Shown: one piece after another, positions 24,842 to 33,387 of the stretch
Layout of the letters: each line of letters starts with the position of its first letter
Numbering within the stretch: the first letter of the stretch is position 1
NCBI GenBank assembly: GCA_944386045.1
Contig: CALWZO010000034.1
Location: forward strand, 1 to 45,589
Direction: 5' to 3'
Length of the DNA stretch: 45,589 nucleotides
Source: an uncultured Clostridia bacterium
Lineage (GTDB): Bacteria; Bacillota; Clostridia; Oscillospirales; Ruminococcaceae
The notes under the pieces: generated by a model
Told to the model about the DNA's origin: nothing
Database searches by the model: none
The model's input: only the letters and a program-made list of their open reading frames with translations
Made by a program: the position numbers and the translations under genes

Positions 24842-24870
24842 TTGTTTTCTCAAAAATTATCTGTTATAAT
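24842..24870 (+). promoter_or_regulatory. Promoter of ppdK
   Basis: TTGTTT (24842-24847), 17-bp spacer, TATAAT (24865-24870). Confidence 0.65.
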
Positions 24871-24917
24871 GATTTTAGAATTTAAAACTTACTTTGTTAA
24901 TTTATTTGGAGGCAAAA

Positions 24918-27545
24918 ATGGCACACAAATATGTTTACTTGTTCAGCGAAGGCAACGGCTCTATGCGTGAATTGCTTGGCGGCAAAGGCGCCAACCTGGC
25001 AGAGATGACAGGTCTCGGAATGCCGGTGCCGCAGGGTTTTACAATCACTACCGAAGCCTGTACCGAATACTATCGCTCCGGAAAAGAAATTTCCGAAGAA
25101 ATTCAACAGCAGATTTTTCGGTATCTGGAAAAGCTGGAAGAGATAACCGGCAAAAAGTTTGGTGATCCGGAAAATCCGTTGCTGTGCTCTGTAAGAAGCG
25201 GCGCAAGGGCATCAATGCCGGGCATGATGGACACAGTCCTGAACCTTGGCCTTAATGACCGGGTGGTGGAAGGCCTGGCAAAACTGACTGATAATCCGCG
25301 TTTTGCATACGACGCATACCGCAGATTTATCCAGATGTTTTCCGATGTGGTCATGGGCATACCAAAAGCTTATTTTGACGATGTACTGGATGCCGTAAAA
25401 GAAGCCAAAGGCATAGAGTTTGACCATCAGCTCAACGCTGACGACCTGAAGAAAATAGTGGTTGAATTCAAAAAAATCTACAAGCGTGAAATAGGTGAAG
25501 ATTTCCCCGAAGAAAGCCATGTGCAGCTGCTTGCAGCCGTCAAAGCTGTTTTTTCCTCCTGGGAAAATCCCCGTGCAGTATACTACCGCCGTATGAACGA
25601 CATCCCCGCGTCCTGGGGCACTGCCGTAACAGTACAGTCAATGGTATTCGGCAACATGGGCAACGACTGCGGCACCGGTGTTGCCTTTACCCGCAATCCG
25701 TCCACAGGCGAGAAAAAGCTTTACGGCGAATTTCTGATGAATGCCCAGGGCGAAGATGTTGTTGCCGGCATCAGAACTCCGCACACCATAAGCGAACTGG
25801 GAAAAATAATGCCCCAGGCATACAATCAGATACTGGAAATAGCAGAAAAACTGGAAAAACACAACCAGGATATGCAGGATTTGGAATTTACCATTGAAAA
25901 AGGCAAGCTGTATATGCTGCAGACCAGAAACGGCAAGCGCACCGCCCAGGCAGCTATAAAAATAGCTGTTGATTTGGTGGATCAGGGCCTGTGCACAAAA
26001 GAAGAAGCCCTGCTGAAGGTGGAACCCAACCAGCTGGACAGCCTGCTTCACCCGCAGTTTGAGCCCACTGCCCTGTCAAAGGCCAAACCTGTGGCAAAGG
26101 GACTTCCTGCCTCCCCCGGCGCCGCCTGCGGACGCGTTTATTTCAACGCGGAAGATGCCAGGGAAGCTGCCACGAAGCGCAACGAGCCGGTTATTCTGGT
26201 GCGTGTGGAAACCAGCCCTGAAGACATAGAAGGTATGGCCATATCCAAAGGCATACTTACCGCCCGCGGTGGCATGACCAGCCATGCTGCTGTTGTTGCC
26301 CGCGGTATGGGCAGATGCTGTGTATCAGGCTGCCATACACTTCATGTGGACACCGACAACAAAATTGCTTATTTCGGTGATGTGAAGGTCAACGAGGGAG
26401 ATTACATATCCATCGACGGCTCGACAGGCCGCGTTTACCTTGATATGCTACCTACAATAGACGCAACCCTCAGCGGCGATTTCGCCCGCTTTATGGAATG
26501 GGCCGACAGTGTCCGCACACTGAAAGTCAGAACCAACGCCGACAATCCAAAAGATGCCAGACAGGCAAGACTTTTCGGCGCCGAAGGTATCGGTCTTTGC
26601 CGCACAGAGCATATGTTCTTTGACAAAGACAGGATATTGGCCATGCGTCAGATGATACTGGCCAAATCAACTGCCGAGCGCGTTGCCGCACTGGAAAAAA
26701 TACTTCCTATGCAGCAGAAAGACTTTGAAGGCATGTACAGGGAAATGGCCGGGCTGCCGGTTACAATCCGCTTCCTGGATCCCCCGTTGCATGAATTCCT
26801 GCCCCATGATGACGACGAAACAGCCATCACAGCTTACGAAATGGGCATTTCTTTCACAGAACTCAAAAACTCAGTTGACCGTCTGAAAGAAACCAACCCG
26901 ATGCTGGGTCACCGCGGATGCCGTCTGGCTATATCTTACCCTGAAATAGCCCAGATGCAGACCAGGGCTGTTATGCAGGCCGCCATACGGGTAAAACGCG
27001 AAGGAATAGATGTCACTCCGGAAATAATGATACCTCTTGTATGTGACGCAGCCGAGCTCAACTTTGTAAAGAAAATTGTTGATGAAACTGCAAAACAGGT
27101 ATTTGCCGAACAGGGCCTGACCCTTGAATACAAGGTTGGCGCCATGGTAGAAATTCCCCGCGCTGCCCTGACAACAGACGAAATTTCAAGATATGCCGAA
27201 TTTTTCAGCTTTGGCACCAACGACCTGACACAGACTACCTACGGCCTGTCCAGGGATGACGCCAGCCAGATTTTGGACGATTACTTCAAAAACAGAATTT
27301 TTGAATTTGACCCCACAACCAAACTGGACCAGATAGGTGTCGGCAAACTGATAAAAATGGCCTGCCGGTGGGCAAGAGAAACCCGCCCCGACATCAAGCT
27401 GGGTGTATGCGGCGAGCATGGCGGAGACCCGATTTCAATACAGTTCTTCCAGAATGCCGGTCTTGACTATGTTTCCTGCTCTCCTTACCGTGTCCCGATT
27501 GCCCGTTTGGCCGCGGCTCAGGCAAAAATCAGATCAGACAAATAA
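24918..27545 (+). CDS. ppdK: Pyruvate, phosphate dikinase, 875 aa
   Basis: Interconverts pyruvate + ATP + Pi and phosphoenolpyruvate + AMP + PPi; central to glycolysis or gluconeogenesis in many anaerobes. N-terminal ATP-grasp domain (GGKGANLAEMTGLGMPVPQGF onward, to about residue 350), swivelling phosphohistidine domain with GGMTSHAAVVARG (His456), and C-terminal TIM barrel with GLCRTEHMF, FGTNDLTQTTYG and VCGEHGGDP (Cys831). Size is the family norm. ATG 24918 has TTGGAGGC upstream. Monocistronic with its own promoter and strong terminator. Confidence 0.97.
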   Translation: MAHKYVYLFSEGNGSMRELLGGKGANLAEMTGLGMPVPQGFTITTEACTEYYRSGKEISEEIQQQIFRYLEKLEEITGKKFGDPENPLLCSVRSGARASMPGMMDTVLNLGLNDRVVEGLAKLTDNPRFAYDAYRRFIQMFSDVVMGIPKAYFDDVLDAVKEAKGIEFDHQLNADDLKKIVVEFKKIYKREIGEDFPEESHVQLLAAVKAVFSSWENPRAVYYRRMNDIPASWGTAVTVQSMVFGNMGNDCGTGVAFTRNPSTGEKKLYGEFLMNAQGEDVVAGIRTPHTISELGKIMPQAYNQILEIAEKLEKHNQDMQDLEFTIEKGKLYMLQTRNGKRTAQAAIKIAVDLVDQGLCTKEEALLKVEPNQLDSLLHPQFEPTALSKAKPVAKGLPASPGAACGRVYFNAEDAREAATKRNEPVILVRVETSPEDIEGMAISKGILTARGGMTSHAAVVARGMGRCCVSGCHTLHVDTDNKIAYFGDVKVNEGDYISIDGSTGRVYLDMLPTIDATLSGDFARFMEWADSVRTLKVRTNADNPKDARQARLFGAEGIGLCRTEHMFFDKDRILAMRQMILAKSTAERVAALEKILPMQQKDFEGMYREMAGLPVTIRFLDPPLHEFLPHDDDETAITAYEMGISFTELKNSVDRLKETNPMLGHRGCRLAISYPEIAQMQTRAVMQAAIRVKREGIDVTPEIMIPLVCDAAELNFVKKIVDETAKQVFAEQGLTLEYKVGAMVEIPRAALTTDEISRYAEFFSFGTNDLTQTTYGLSRDDASQILDDYFKNRIFEFDPTTKLDQIGVGKLIKMACRWARETRPDIKLGVCGEHGGDPISIQFFQNAGLDYVSCSPYRVPIARLAAAQAKIRSDK

Positions 27546-27566
27546 ACAGATATCATACTAAATCTC

Positions 27567-27595
27567 AAAAGCTCCGGAATTTCCGGAGCTTTTTT
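27567..27595 (+). terminator. Terminator after ppdK
   Basis: Stem AAAAGCTCCGGAA / TTCCGGAGCTTTT followed by more T. Confidence 0.9.
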
Positions 27596-27609
27596 GTGTC
27601 CGAATTTAT

Positions 27610-27664
27610 TTAAGTGTTGACTTAATCAAAATTTGTGATAAACTTTAATTAAGCAAACACTTAA
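27610..27664 (+). promoter_or_regulatory. Promoter with two operators for the ArsR/chromate operon
   Basis: Promoter TTGACT (27617-27622), 16-bp spacer, TAAACT (27639-27644). Two palindromes flank it: TTAAGTGTTGACTTAA (27610-27625, covering the -35) and TTAAGCAAACACTTAA (27649-27664, over the transcript start). They are near copies of each other in inverted order, as expected for a dimeric ArsR repressor. Confidence 0.7.
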
Positions 27665-27679
27665 TTAAAAGGAGATTTT

Positions 27680-28072
27680 ATGGATACCGTTGCAGTTTTG
27701 AAGGCTCTTGCAGACGAAAGCCGAATGAAAATTATAATTCTGCTTTCGGAACATTGTTATTGTGTAGGCGCACTGGCAGACAAGCTTGACATATCGCGGC
27801 CGGCAGTATCACAGCATATGAATGTGCTGGCTGCCGCGGGGCTGGTATGCAAAGAAAAAAGGGGTTATTATTCCCACTATCGTGTAAATTTTGAAACTTT
27901 GGAACAGCTGGCGGCGCAGATAAGCCGGCTGGCCGCGGCAAAAAATTCCGTTGCCTCAGAACCTCATAATAGCGGTACAGGCTGCCGTTGTCATATTCAC
28001 CACGAAAACAGCAGTAACCTTTCAAAATGTCGGAATAAGGAAAACCAAAGCAGGCAGGATGTGAAAAAATGA
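27680..28072 (+). CDS. ArsR/SmtB-family metal-sensing repressor, 130 aa
   Basis: Winged-helix repressor that leaves DNA when it binds a metal or metalloid. The recognition helix is in DISRPAVSQHMNVLAAAGLV (about residues 36-56). A Cys-x-Cys pair (Cys26, Cys28) lies in HCYCVG, the position used by arsenic-sensing ArsR. After the normal end (about residue 92) there is an extra tail with Cys and His (TGCRCHIHH, later another Cys), a second possible metal site. It overlaps the first transporter gene by four bases, so it regulates the chromate-transporter operon and itself through the two palindromes upstream. Confidence 0.88.
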   Translation: MDTVAVLKALADESRMKIIILLSEHCYCVGALADKLDISRPAVSQHMNVLAAAGLVCKEKRGYYSHYRVNFETLEQLAAQISRLAAAKNSVASEPHNSGTGCRCHIHHENSSNLSKCRNKENQSRQDVKK

Positions 28073-28650
28073 AAAAAAATATTATTGCGGAGCTGTTGCT
28101 CAATTTTATGAAAATAGGCCTTTTTACCTTTGGCGGCGGCTACGCCATGATATCAATGATAGAAAATATATGCGTGGAAAAGAAAGGCTGGATAACCCAT
28201 GACGATATGATGAATATAACTGTAATATCAGAGTCCACTCCCGGGCCTATCGCTATAAACTGCGCCACTTTTGTGGGCAGCCGACAGGCCGGCATGGCCG
28301 GGGCAATTGCCGCCACATTCGGAATTGTACGGCCTTCGTTTATAATAATATATGCCATTGCAGTGTTTGCCGGAAACTTCTGGCAGCTGCCTTTTCTGTC
28401 AAACATCCTTGGCGGCATAAAAATAGCAGTGGGATTTCTGATAGCTGACGCAGGCCTTACAATGATAAAGAAAATGAAGAAAAACAAAAAATCAGTGGGC
28501 ATAATGGCATTTTCTTTTCTGACAATAGCCGCAGCAAAACTTTTATCAGTAAACATATCTGTGATAACTGTTATGTGCCTGTGTGCGGCATTCAGCCTGT
28601 TTACCTGTATCATTTCAGGGAAAAACAGCGGCACGGAGGTGAAAAAATGA
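28069..28650 (+). CDS. Chromate transporter, short-chain subunit 1, 193 aa
   Basis: Half-size ChrA (CHR family) membrane protein, five to six helices. FTFGGGYAMISMIE near the N-terminus and ESTPGPIAINCATFVG (about residues 53-68) are the CHR signatures. Short-chain CHR proteins occur as adjacent pairs that together equal one long ChrA, as here. Starts inside the ArsR stop (ATGA) and ends overlapping the start of the second subunit, also by ATGA. Substrate is chromate or a related oxyanion such as sulfate; ArsR control leaves an arsenic-related ion possible. Confidence 0.9.
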   Translation: MKKNIIAELLLNFMKIGLFTFGGGYAMISMIENICVEKKGWITHDDMMNITVISESTPGPIAINCATFVGSRQAGMAGAIAATFGIVRPSFIIIYAIAVFAGNFWQLPFLSNILGGIKIAVGFLIADAGLTMIKKMKKNKKSVGIMAFSFLTIAAAKLLSVNISVITVMCLCAAFSLFTCIISGKNSGTEVKK

Positions 28651-29207
28651 TATACCTGGATTTGTTTTATGGATTTTTGCGTGTCGGCTGTTTTGCTTTT
28701 GGCGGTGCTTATGGGGCAATCCCGCTGATAAGGGATGTGGTTTTGAGTTATGGCTGGCTCAACGAAGAAACCCTGGCTTATATGATAGCAGTCAGCGAGA
28801 GCACACCCGGCCCGATAATGGTAAACCTGGCTACATATATCGGCACCAGTCAGGATGGTTTTCTCGGTGCAGTAATTGCCACATTGGCAGTTGTTCTCCC
28901 GTCTTTTGCAGTGATACTGGCCGTAACTGCAATTATGTCAAAATTCCTCCGCAGTCCTTATGTACAGGCAATTATGGGTGGTTTGAAGCCATGCCTTGCC
29001 GGAGTTATTCTTGCCACAGGTCTGTGCATGATATTGTCAAACTGCGTCCCGTTTTGGGGAGCACAGCTTGATGTTCACAGCCTGATTATCACATTCCTGC
29101 TGGCCGCAGTTATTATTTTTTCAAAAAAAGTAATGAAAAAGAAGTTGTCGTCTGTCAGCATCATATTGGTCAGCGCTTTAATAGGAAGTATTGTATACTG
29201 TTTCTGA
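28647..29207 (+). CDS. Chromate transporter, short-chain subunit 2, 186 aa
   Basis: Second half-size CHR protein. FAFGGAYGAIPLI near the start and SESTPGPIMVNLATYIG (about 50-66) match the first subunit, so the two are homologous and expected to insert in opposite orientation. Five to six helices. ATG 28647 has GGAGGTG upstream and overlaps the stop of subunit 1. The operon ends at the terminator at 29211-29238. Confidence 0.9.
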   Translation: MIYLDLFYGFLRVGCFAFGGAYGAIPLIRDVVLSYGWLNEETLAYMIAVSESTPGPIMVNLATYIGTSQDGFLGAVIATLAVVLPSFAVILAVTAIMSKFLRSPYVQAIMGGLKPCLAGVILATGLCMILSNCVPFWGAQLDVHSLIITFLLAAVIIFSKKVMKKKLSSVSIILVSALIGSIVYCF

Positions 29208-29210
29208 TAT

Positions 29211-29238
29211 AAAAAAACGCCCATGCGGGCGTTTTTTT
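29211..29238. terminator. Bidirectional terminator, chromate operon / MATE gene
   Basis: Stem AAAAAACGCCC / GGGCGTTTTTT with an ATGC loop; serves both converging genes, and the MATE stop codon lies at its edge. Confidence 0.88.
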
Positions 29239-30583
29239 ACATATCGTCGGAAAAACTTTGTATAAACGGATCTTTGTAAAAAGCAAATATCAGCTGTATG
29301 CACATAACCGTCCACACCGCAGGTTCACACCATATAACGCCGCTGTACCGCGCAAAGGGGATTATCAGCTTTGCAAACAGTATTTTGCCAACCAGCTCTA
29401 TAATGCTGGAAACCAGCGTTATAACCTTGCGTCCCATACCCTGCAAAGCCATTCTCAGGTTCAGCAATTCCCCCAGAACGATTGCAAAGGCGCTGTTAAA
29501 GCTGAGGTAGCTGGCGCCGATGTCCAGTACAGTCTGCTGTGAAGAAGAGGAAATAAAAGCAATAATCCATCTTGCACCCAGGCCAAACACAGCCAGCGCA
29601 ATCACCGACCATACCGCCGCAATTCTGAAAGCAATGCTGACGCCTTTTCTGACTCTCTTGCCGTTGCCGGCGCCGTAGTTTTGGGAAACGAATGTGGCCA
29701 GCGCCATGGAAACGGTTGTCAGGGGCATCATGGTAAAGGATATGGCTCTTCTGGCCGCGGTGTGCCCTGCTATCGTCAGTGTTCCAAGTGTGTTAATGGA
29801 GGATTGCAGTATTACTGTGCCGGAAGAAACTATTGCTGACATCAGTCCCATGGACAATCCCTGTCCCAGCATATCCTGATATAAATTTTTGTCAAAGGAA
29901 AAATGTCTGGCCGAAGGGATAAGAACCGGGCACTTTTTCAATATATAAACAAAACACAGTGCAGCCGAAATAAACTGTGCCACCACCGTAGCCACCGCGG
30001 CACCTTTTATCCCCATGTCCAGCCGGGTTATAAAATAAATATCAAGAATTACATTTATAACTGATGCTATTATCAGAAAAACCACAGCCATCACGCTGTT
30101 GCCGATTGCTTTCAGCAGACCGGCAAAGAGATTATAGGCAAACATCACTATAACGAACAGGGTTACCGTGGAAATATATGCGTATGACTGTTCGATTATA
30201 TCGGCCGGCGTCTGAAGCCGCACCAGAAGCGGACGCAGGACTGCTGCGGCCAAAGCTGTTATGGTCACGCTTATCACAACGCCTATAACAAATGAAGCCG
30301 CCACAGACTTCTTCAGCCTTTCCTCATCACCTGCACCGTAAAACCTGGCAGTGACTATGCTCAGGCCGTTACCTACCCCCAGCGCAAATGCCACAAAAAG
30401 TTCGTAAATAGCGGCGCAGGCCCCCATGGCTGCCAGACTTTCGTCCCCCAAGAACCTGCCGACTATTACAGTATCCGCAGTGTTGTAAAGCTGCTGGAAT
30501 ATATTTGAAACAAGCAACGGAAAAGCAAAAGCCAGCAGGCTTTTGGCTATGCTGCCGTTTAACAGATCTACCTTTGTCTTCAT
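29237..30583 (-). CDS. MATE-family efflux transporter, 448 aa
   Basis: Twelve-helix Na+ or H+ driven multidrug/metabolite exporter. The opening SIAKSLLAFAFPLLVSNIFQ, then YNTADTVIVGRFLGDESLAA and GVGNGLSIVTARFYGAGDEE, are standard for the clostridial MATE group; the second half repeats the fold (TLTIAGHTAARRAISFT... SQNYGAGNGKRV). GGGAGGT ribosome site precedes the ATG. Divergent from an AraC regulator, which may control it; the intergenic region is only 105 bases. Substrate unknown. Confidence 0.93.
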   Translation of the reverse strand: MKTKVDLLNGSIAKSLLAFAFPLLVSNIFQQLYNTADTVIVGRFLGDESLAAMGACAAIYELFVAFALGVGNGLSIVTARFYGAGDEERLKKSVAASFVIGVVISVTITALAAAVLRPLLVRLQTPADIIEQSYAYISTVTLFVIVMFAYNLFAGLLKAIGNSVMAVVFLIIASVINVILDIYFITRLDMGIKGAAVATVVAQFISAALCFVYILKKCPVLIPSARHFSFDKNLYQDMLGQGLSMGLMSAIVSSGTVILQSSINTLGTLTIAGHTAARRAISFTMMPLTTVSMALATFVSQNYGAGNGKRVRKGVSIAFRIAAVWSVIALAVFGLGARWIIAFISSSSQQTVLDIGASYLSFNSAFAIVLGELLNLRMALQGMGRKVITLVSSIIELVGKILFAKLIIPFARYSGVIWCEPAVWTVMCIQLIFAFYKDPFIQSFSDDM

Positions 30584-30626
30584 ATCTACCTCCCAAATTT
30601 TGCTTTATAATTATATACAAGTTTTA

Positions 30627-30656
30627 TTGACTTTTATATAAATTTATGCTTAAATT
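30627..30656 (+). promoter_or_regulatory. Promoter of the AraC-type regulator gene
   Basis: TTGACT (30627-30632) with TTAAAT or TAAATT 17-18 bases on. Confidence 0.45.
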
Positions 30657-30688
30657 TTATAACAATATTTCAAAGCAGGAGGTTTTGT

Positions 30689-31738
30689 ATGTCACTTTGT
30701 ACATCTTCAACATTTATAGATGACAATCTGCATGAAGATTTTTCCTACACCGACAGCAACGGTCTGCCAGTCAGAGTGGAAGAAAAACTGCATGCACGAG
30801 GACAGATTTATTATAAAGACGACTGCCATTGGCACAGGGAAATTGAAGTGCTGATGATTAACAGCGGAAAAATGGATTGTTATGTCAACGGGCAGGTTTA
30901 CTCCCTGGCGGCCGGCGGCGGCATTGTGATAAACTCCAACCGAATGCACTACTCCATATGGAATAAAAACTCCGCCTGCGAATACTCCCTGTTTCAGTTT
31001 GACACTTCCCTTGTCAGCAGTGACCCAATTATAAGAAGCAAATATATCGAACCGCTGACATCAGACTCCTCCGCCGATGCCATACTTCTGACCGAAGACA
31101 GAGCCGAAATACTTTCCGATTTCAGCCGGGCCATAGCCTTATGCCGGAAATCCGAGCCCGGCTATGAGCTTAAACTGCAAAGCGTGATGTCATCGGTATG
31201 GCTGAAGCTTTTTGTGTGCGCCCGGCAATACGGACAGCTGGCTTCCGGAGGGCATGGAAATGATGTGCTTAAAAATATGATAGGATATATAAAAGAAAAC
31301 TATACCCAAAAAATCTCCCTTGAAGATATTGCCGCCTCCGGTGCTGTTTCCCGCACCACCTGCCACAATATTTTTAAAGAGCACCTGGGATGCTCTCCCG
31401 TCAGTTTTCTTATTGAGTACCGAATAAGACAAAGCCTGTATATGCTGCAGGACAGAAATTTTACCATAACCGAAATATCCCAAAGCTGCGGATTTGCCTC
31501 TTCCTGTTACTACACCGAAACCTTTAAAAAAATCATGGGCTGCACACCCAAACAGTGGCGCGCCGGACAAAAGAGCAAAAAACAGCCCCGTAACGGGGCT
31601 GTTTTTTATTCTTTTATAACTGCGTACATCTTCATATCCACAAGCTTTCCGTTTTTAAAGGCATTTTTTCTCAGTAAACCCTCAAAAGTAAAGCCGGCCT
31701 TTTCCAAAGCCCTGCATGATGCTGAGTTGTACGCATAA
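30689..31738 (+). CDS. AraC-family regulator reading through its terminator, 349 aa
   Basis: Sugar- or metabolite-responsive activator: N-terminal cupin sensor (about 20-110, with CHWHREIEVLMINSG) and C-terminal AraC DNA-binding domain (about 190-295) with two helix-turn-helices (SLEDIAASGAVSRTTCHNIF and TEISQSCGFASSCYYTETF). The domain ends by about residue 293. The frame then continues through a strong terminator hairpin (31577-31607) and 130 bases into the convergent GNAT gene, so the last 45 or so residues are probably not meaningful. A one-base shift in the A6 run (31577-31582) would give a TAA in the hairpin loop. Divergent from the MATE gene, its likely target. Confidence 0.85.
   Translation: MSLCTSSTFIDDNLHEDFSYTDSNGLPVRVEEKLHARGQIYYKDDCHWHREIEVLMINSGKMDCYVNGQVYSLAAGGGIVINSNRMHYSIWNKNSACEYSLFQFDTSLVSSDPIIRSKYIEPLTSDSSADAILLTEDRAEILSDFSRAIALCRKSEPGYELKLQSVMSSVWLKLFVCARQYGQLASGGHGNDVLKNMIGYIKENYTQKISLEDIAASGAVSRTTCHNIFKEHLGCSPVSFLIEYRIRQSLYMLQDRNFTITEISQSCGFASSCYYTETFKKIMGCTPKQWRAGQKSKKQPRNGAVFYSFITAYIFISTSFPFLKAFFLSKPSKVKPAFSKALHDAELYA
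31577..31607. terminator. Bidirectional terminator inside the AraC reading frame
   Basis: Stem CAGCCCCG / CGGGGCTG, loop TAA, A6 before and T6 after. It lies between the AraC domain end and the GNAT stop codon, but the AraC frame has no stop before it. Confidence 0.88.
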
Positions 31739-32113
31739 GGTTCGGCAAATATTCTGACTATGTCTGTATTGTCAAAAACATACTGCACAATCTGTCTTGC
31801 GGCGCTGCTGCCATAGCCTTTATTCCAATAATTCTGACCTATGTAATAACCCATTTCACCGGTGCGCAAGTGCACATTGTCCATTCTGCTTACACTTATA
31901 CTGCCCACCAGCCTGCCTTCGGCTTCTATGGCAAAGGCAAAAAGTTTGTTTTTATCCCTTGTCATCATCTTCTCAAATAAAGGCAGCGGCATCCTGCTGT
32001 GTATATGGGTACGGAATACCGTCGCGCAGATTATCCTGGATATTTTTGTTGTTCATTATACAAGCCAGCTCTTTTGCGTCAGCTTCACGCCATTCGCGCA
32101 ATATACACTCCAT
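31606..32113 (-). pseudogene. GNAT acetyltransferase (RimJ/RimL type), frameshifted
   Basis: From ATG 32113 (AAGGAGG ribosome site) the frame gives a GNAT N-terminus (begins MECILREWREADAKEL) and stops at a TGA near codon 46. From about 31978 the next frame continues with the rest of the domain: GRLVGSISVSR, GEMGYYIGQNYWNKGYGSSA (acetyl-CoA loop), SCRALEKAGFTFEGLLRKNAF. Removing one T from the minus-strand TTT (plus 31975-31977) restores a normal 168-residue protein. The gene follows the M20 gene by 39 bases in the same direction. Substrate would be a protein N-terminus or small amine; unknown. Confidence 0.8.
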
Positions 32114-32152
32114 ACTTCACCCTCCTTGCCGCAAAACAAATAATGCCGCTTT

Positions 32153-33319
32153 TTATTTTTCAAGGAAATCATAGGCAAACTGGGCATAAACCGCAGCTCC
32201 TCTTTTCAGCACATCTTCATCAACTGTATATTTTTCGTGATGGTTGGTGTAAATCAGGCCTTTTTCGGGGTTGCGGCTACCGATAAAGCCAAATACACCG
32301 GGGACTTTCTGCATAAAGAATGAGAAGTCCTCTCCGCCCATCATTGTATCCAGATGACCCAGACCTTCTTCGCCGTACAGTTTTACAACTGCATTTCTGG
32401 CGATGGCATTCAGTTCTTCATTGTCGTTTATAACCGGCACTGTAAGCCATTTAAAATCAAAGGTAACCTTTGCGCCATAAGCCGCAGCAGTGCTTTCCAG
32501 TATTCTCTTCATCGCCCGCGGTGCGCCTTCCAGCAGGTCTTTGGAGAATGTCCTTACAGTTCCGTCAAACTGAACTTTGTTTGCTATTACATTCCATCTG
32601 CTGCCGCCTTTTATTGTGCCTATTGTCAGCACCAGCGGATTAAGGGGATTGTTGTTTCTGGAAACATAAGTCTGCAATGACATTATCATGGCGCTGGCAG
32701 CCACAATGGCATCAACACCCAGGTTCGGTGCGCTGCCGTGGGCGGAAACACCTTCTACCGTAACATCAAACATTGCGGCGGAAGCCATTCTGTTGCCGGA
32801 TTCAACGCTTACATAAGGCGCGTCAAAATCACCCCATATATGAGAACCGTATATAGCGTCCACGCCGTCCAGTACGCCGGCCTTTATCATTGCCGGTGCG
32901 CCAAAACCTGTTTCCTCTGCCGGCTGGAAAATCAGCCTTACAGTGCCTTTCAGCTCATCCTTTACCCGGCACAGCATCTTTGCGGCGCCCAGAAGCATTG
33001 ATATATGGCTGTCATGGCCGCAGGCGTGCATGGCCCCGTTGGTGGCTGCAAAATCCAGGCCGGTTTCTTCACATATGGGCAAAGCGTCTATATCCGCCCT
33101 CAGCGCCACTGTTTTGCCGGGTTTTCCGCCGACAATATCGGCCACACAGCCGCACATGCCCTCATAAGTAACAGGCTCCAGGCCCATTTCTTTCAGATCG
33201 GCTATTATAGCTTTTGTGGTTTCATATTCCGCTTCAGACAGTTCCGGGTGCCGGTGATAATATCTTCTGCGCTCGATTATATAGCTTTCGGTTTGTTGTG
33301 CAAGTTCTTTAAAATTCAT
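32153..33319 (-). CDS. M20-family amidohydrolase (N-acyl amino acid hydrolase), 388 aa
   Basis: Dinuclear-metal peptidase/deacylase of the M20D (HipO/AmhX-like) group, which removes acyl groups from amino acids or opens related amides. Motifs: YYHRHPELSE, ALRADIDALPI (Asp), HACGHDSH (metal Cys/His), FQPAEETGFGA (catalytic Glu pair), GSHIWGD, the dimerisation domain about residues 180-290, and MMGGEDFSFF with a final His in TNHHEKY. Length fits. Likely in one transcript with the downstream GNAT gene. No signal peptide. Confidence 0.92.
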   Translation of the reverse strand: MNFKELAQQTESYIIERRRYYHRHPELSEAEYETTKAIIADLKEMGLEPVTYEGMCGCVADIVGGKPGKTVALRADIDALPICEETGLDFAATNGAMHACGHDSHISMLLGAAKMLCRVKDELKGTVRLIFQPAEETGFGAPAMIKAGVLDGVDAIYGSHIWGDFDAPYVSVESGNRMASAAMFDVTVEGVSAHGSAPNLGVDAIVAASAMIMSLQTYVSRNNNPLNPLVLTIGTIKGGSRWNVIANKVQFDGTVRTFSKDLLEGAPRAMKRILESTAAAYGAKVTFDFKWLTVPVINDNEELNAIARNAVVKLYGEEGLGHLDTMMGGEDFSFFMQKVPGVFGFIGSRNPEKGLIYTNHHEKYTVDEDVLKRGAAVYAQFAYDFLEK

Positions 33320-33387
33320 AAAACCTCGCCTCCTGTTTTTTTATTATAATATCATAACCTTATGCACCATACAACAATTTTCTTCAT

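Larger units (their letters stand above)
24612..24917. other. Divergent intergenic region between cobO and ppdK
   Basis: AT-rich, with the cobO promoter at its left and the ppdK promoter at its right. The middle (24700-24840) holds several ATACAAA/TTTGTAT-like stretches but no clear RNA structure or gene. Confidence 0.5.
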
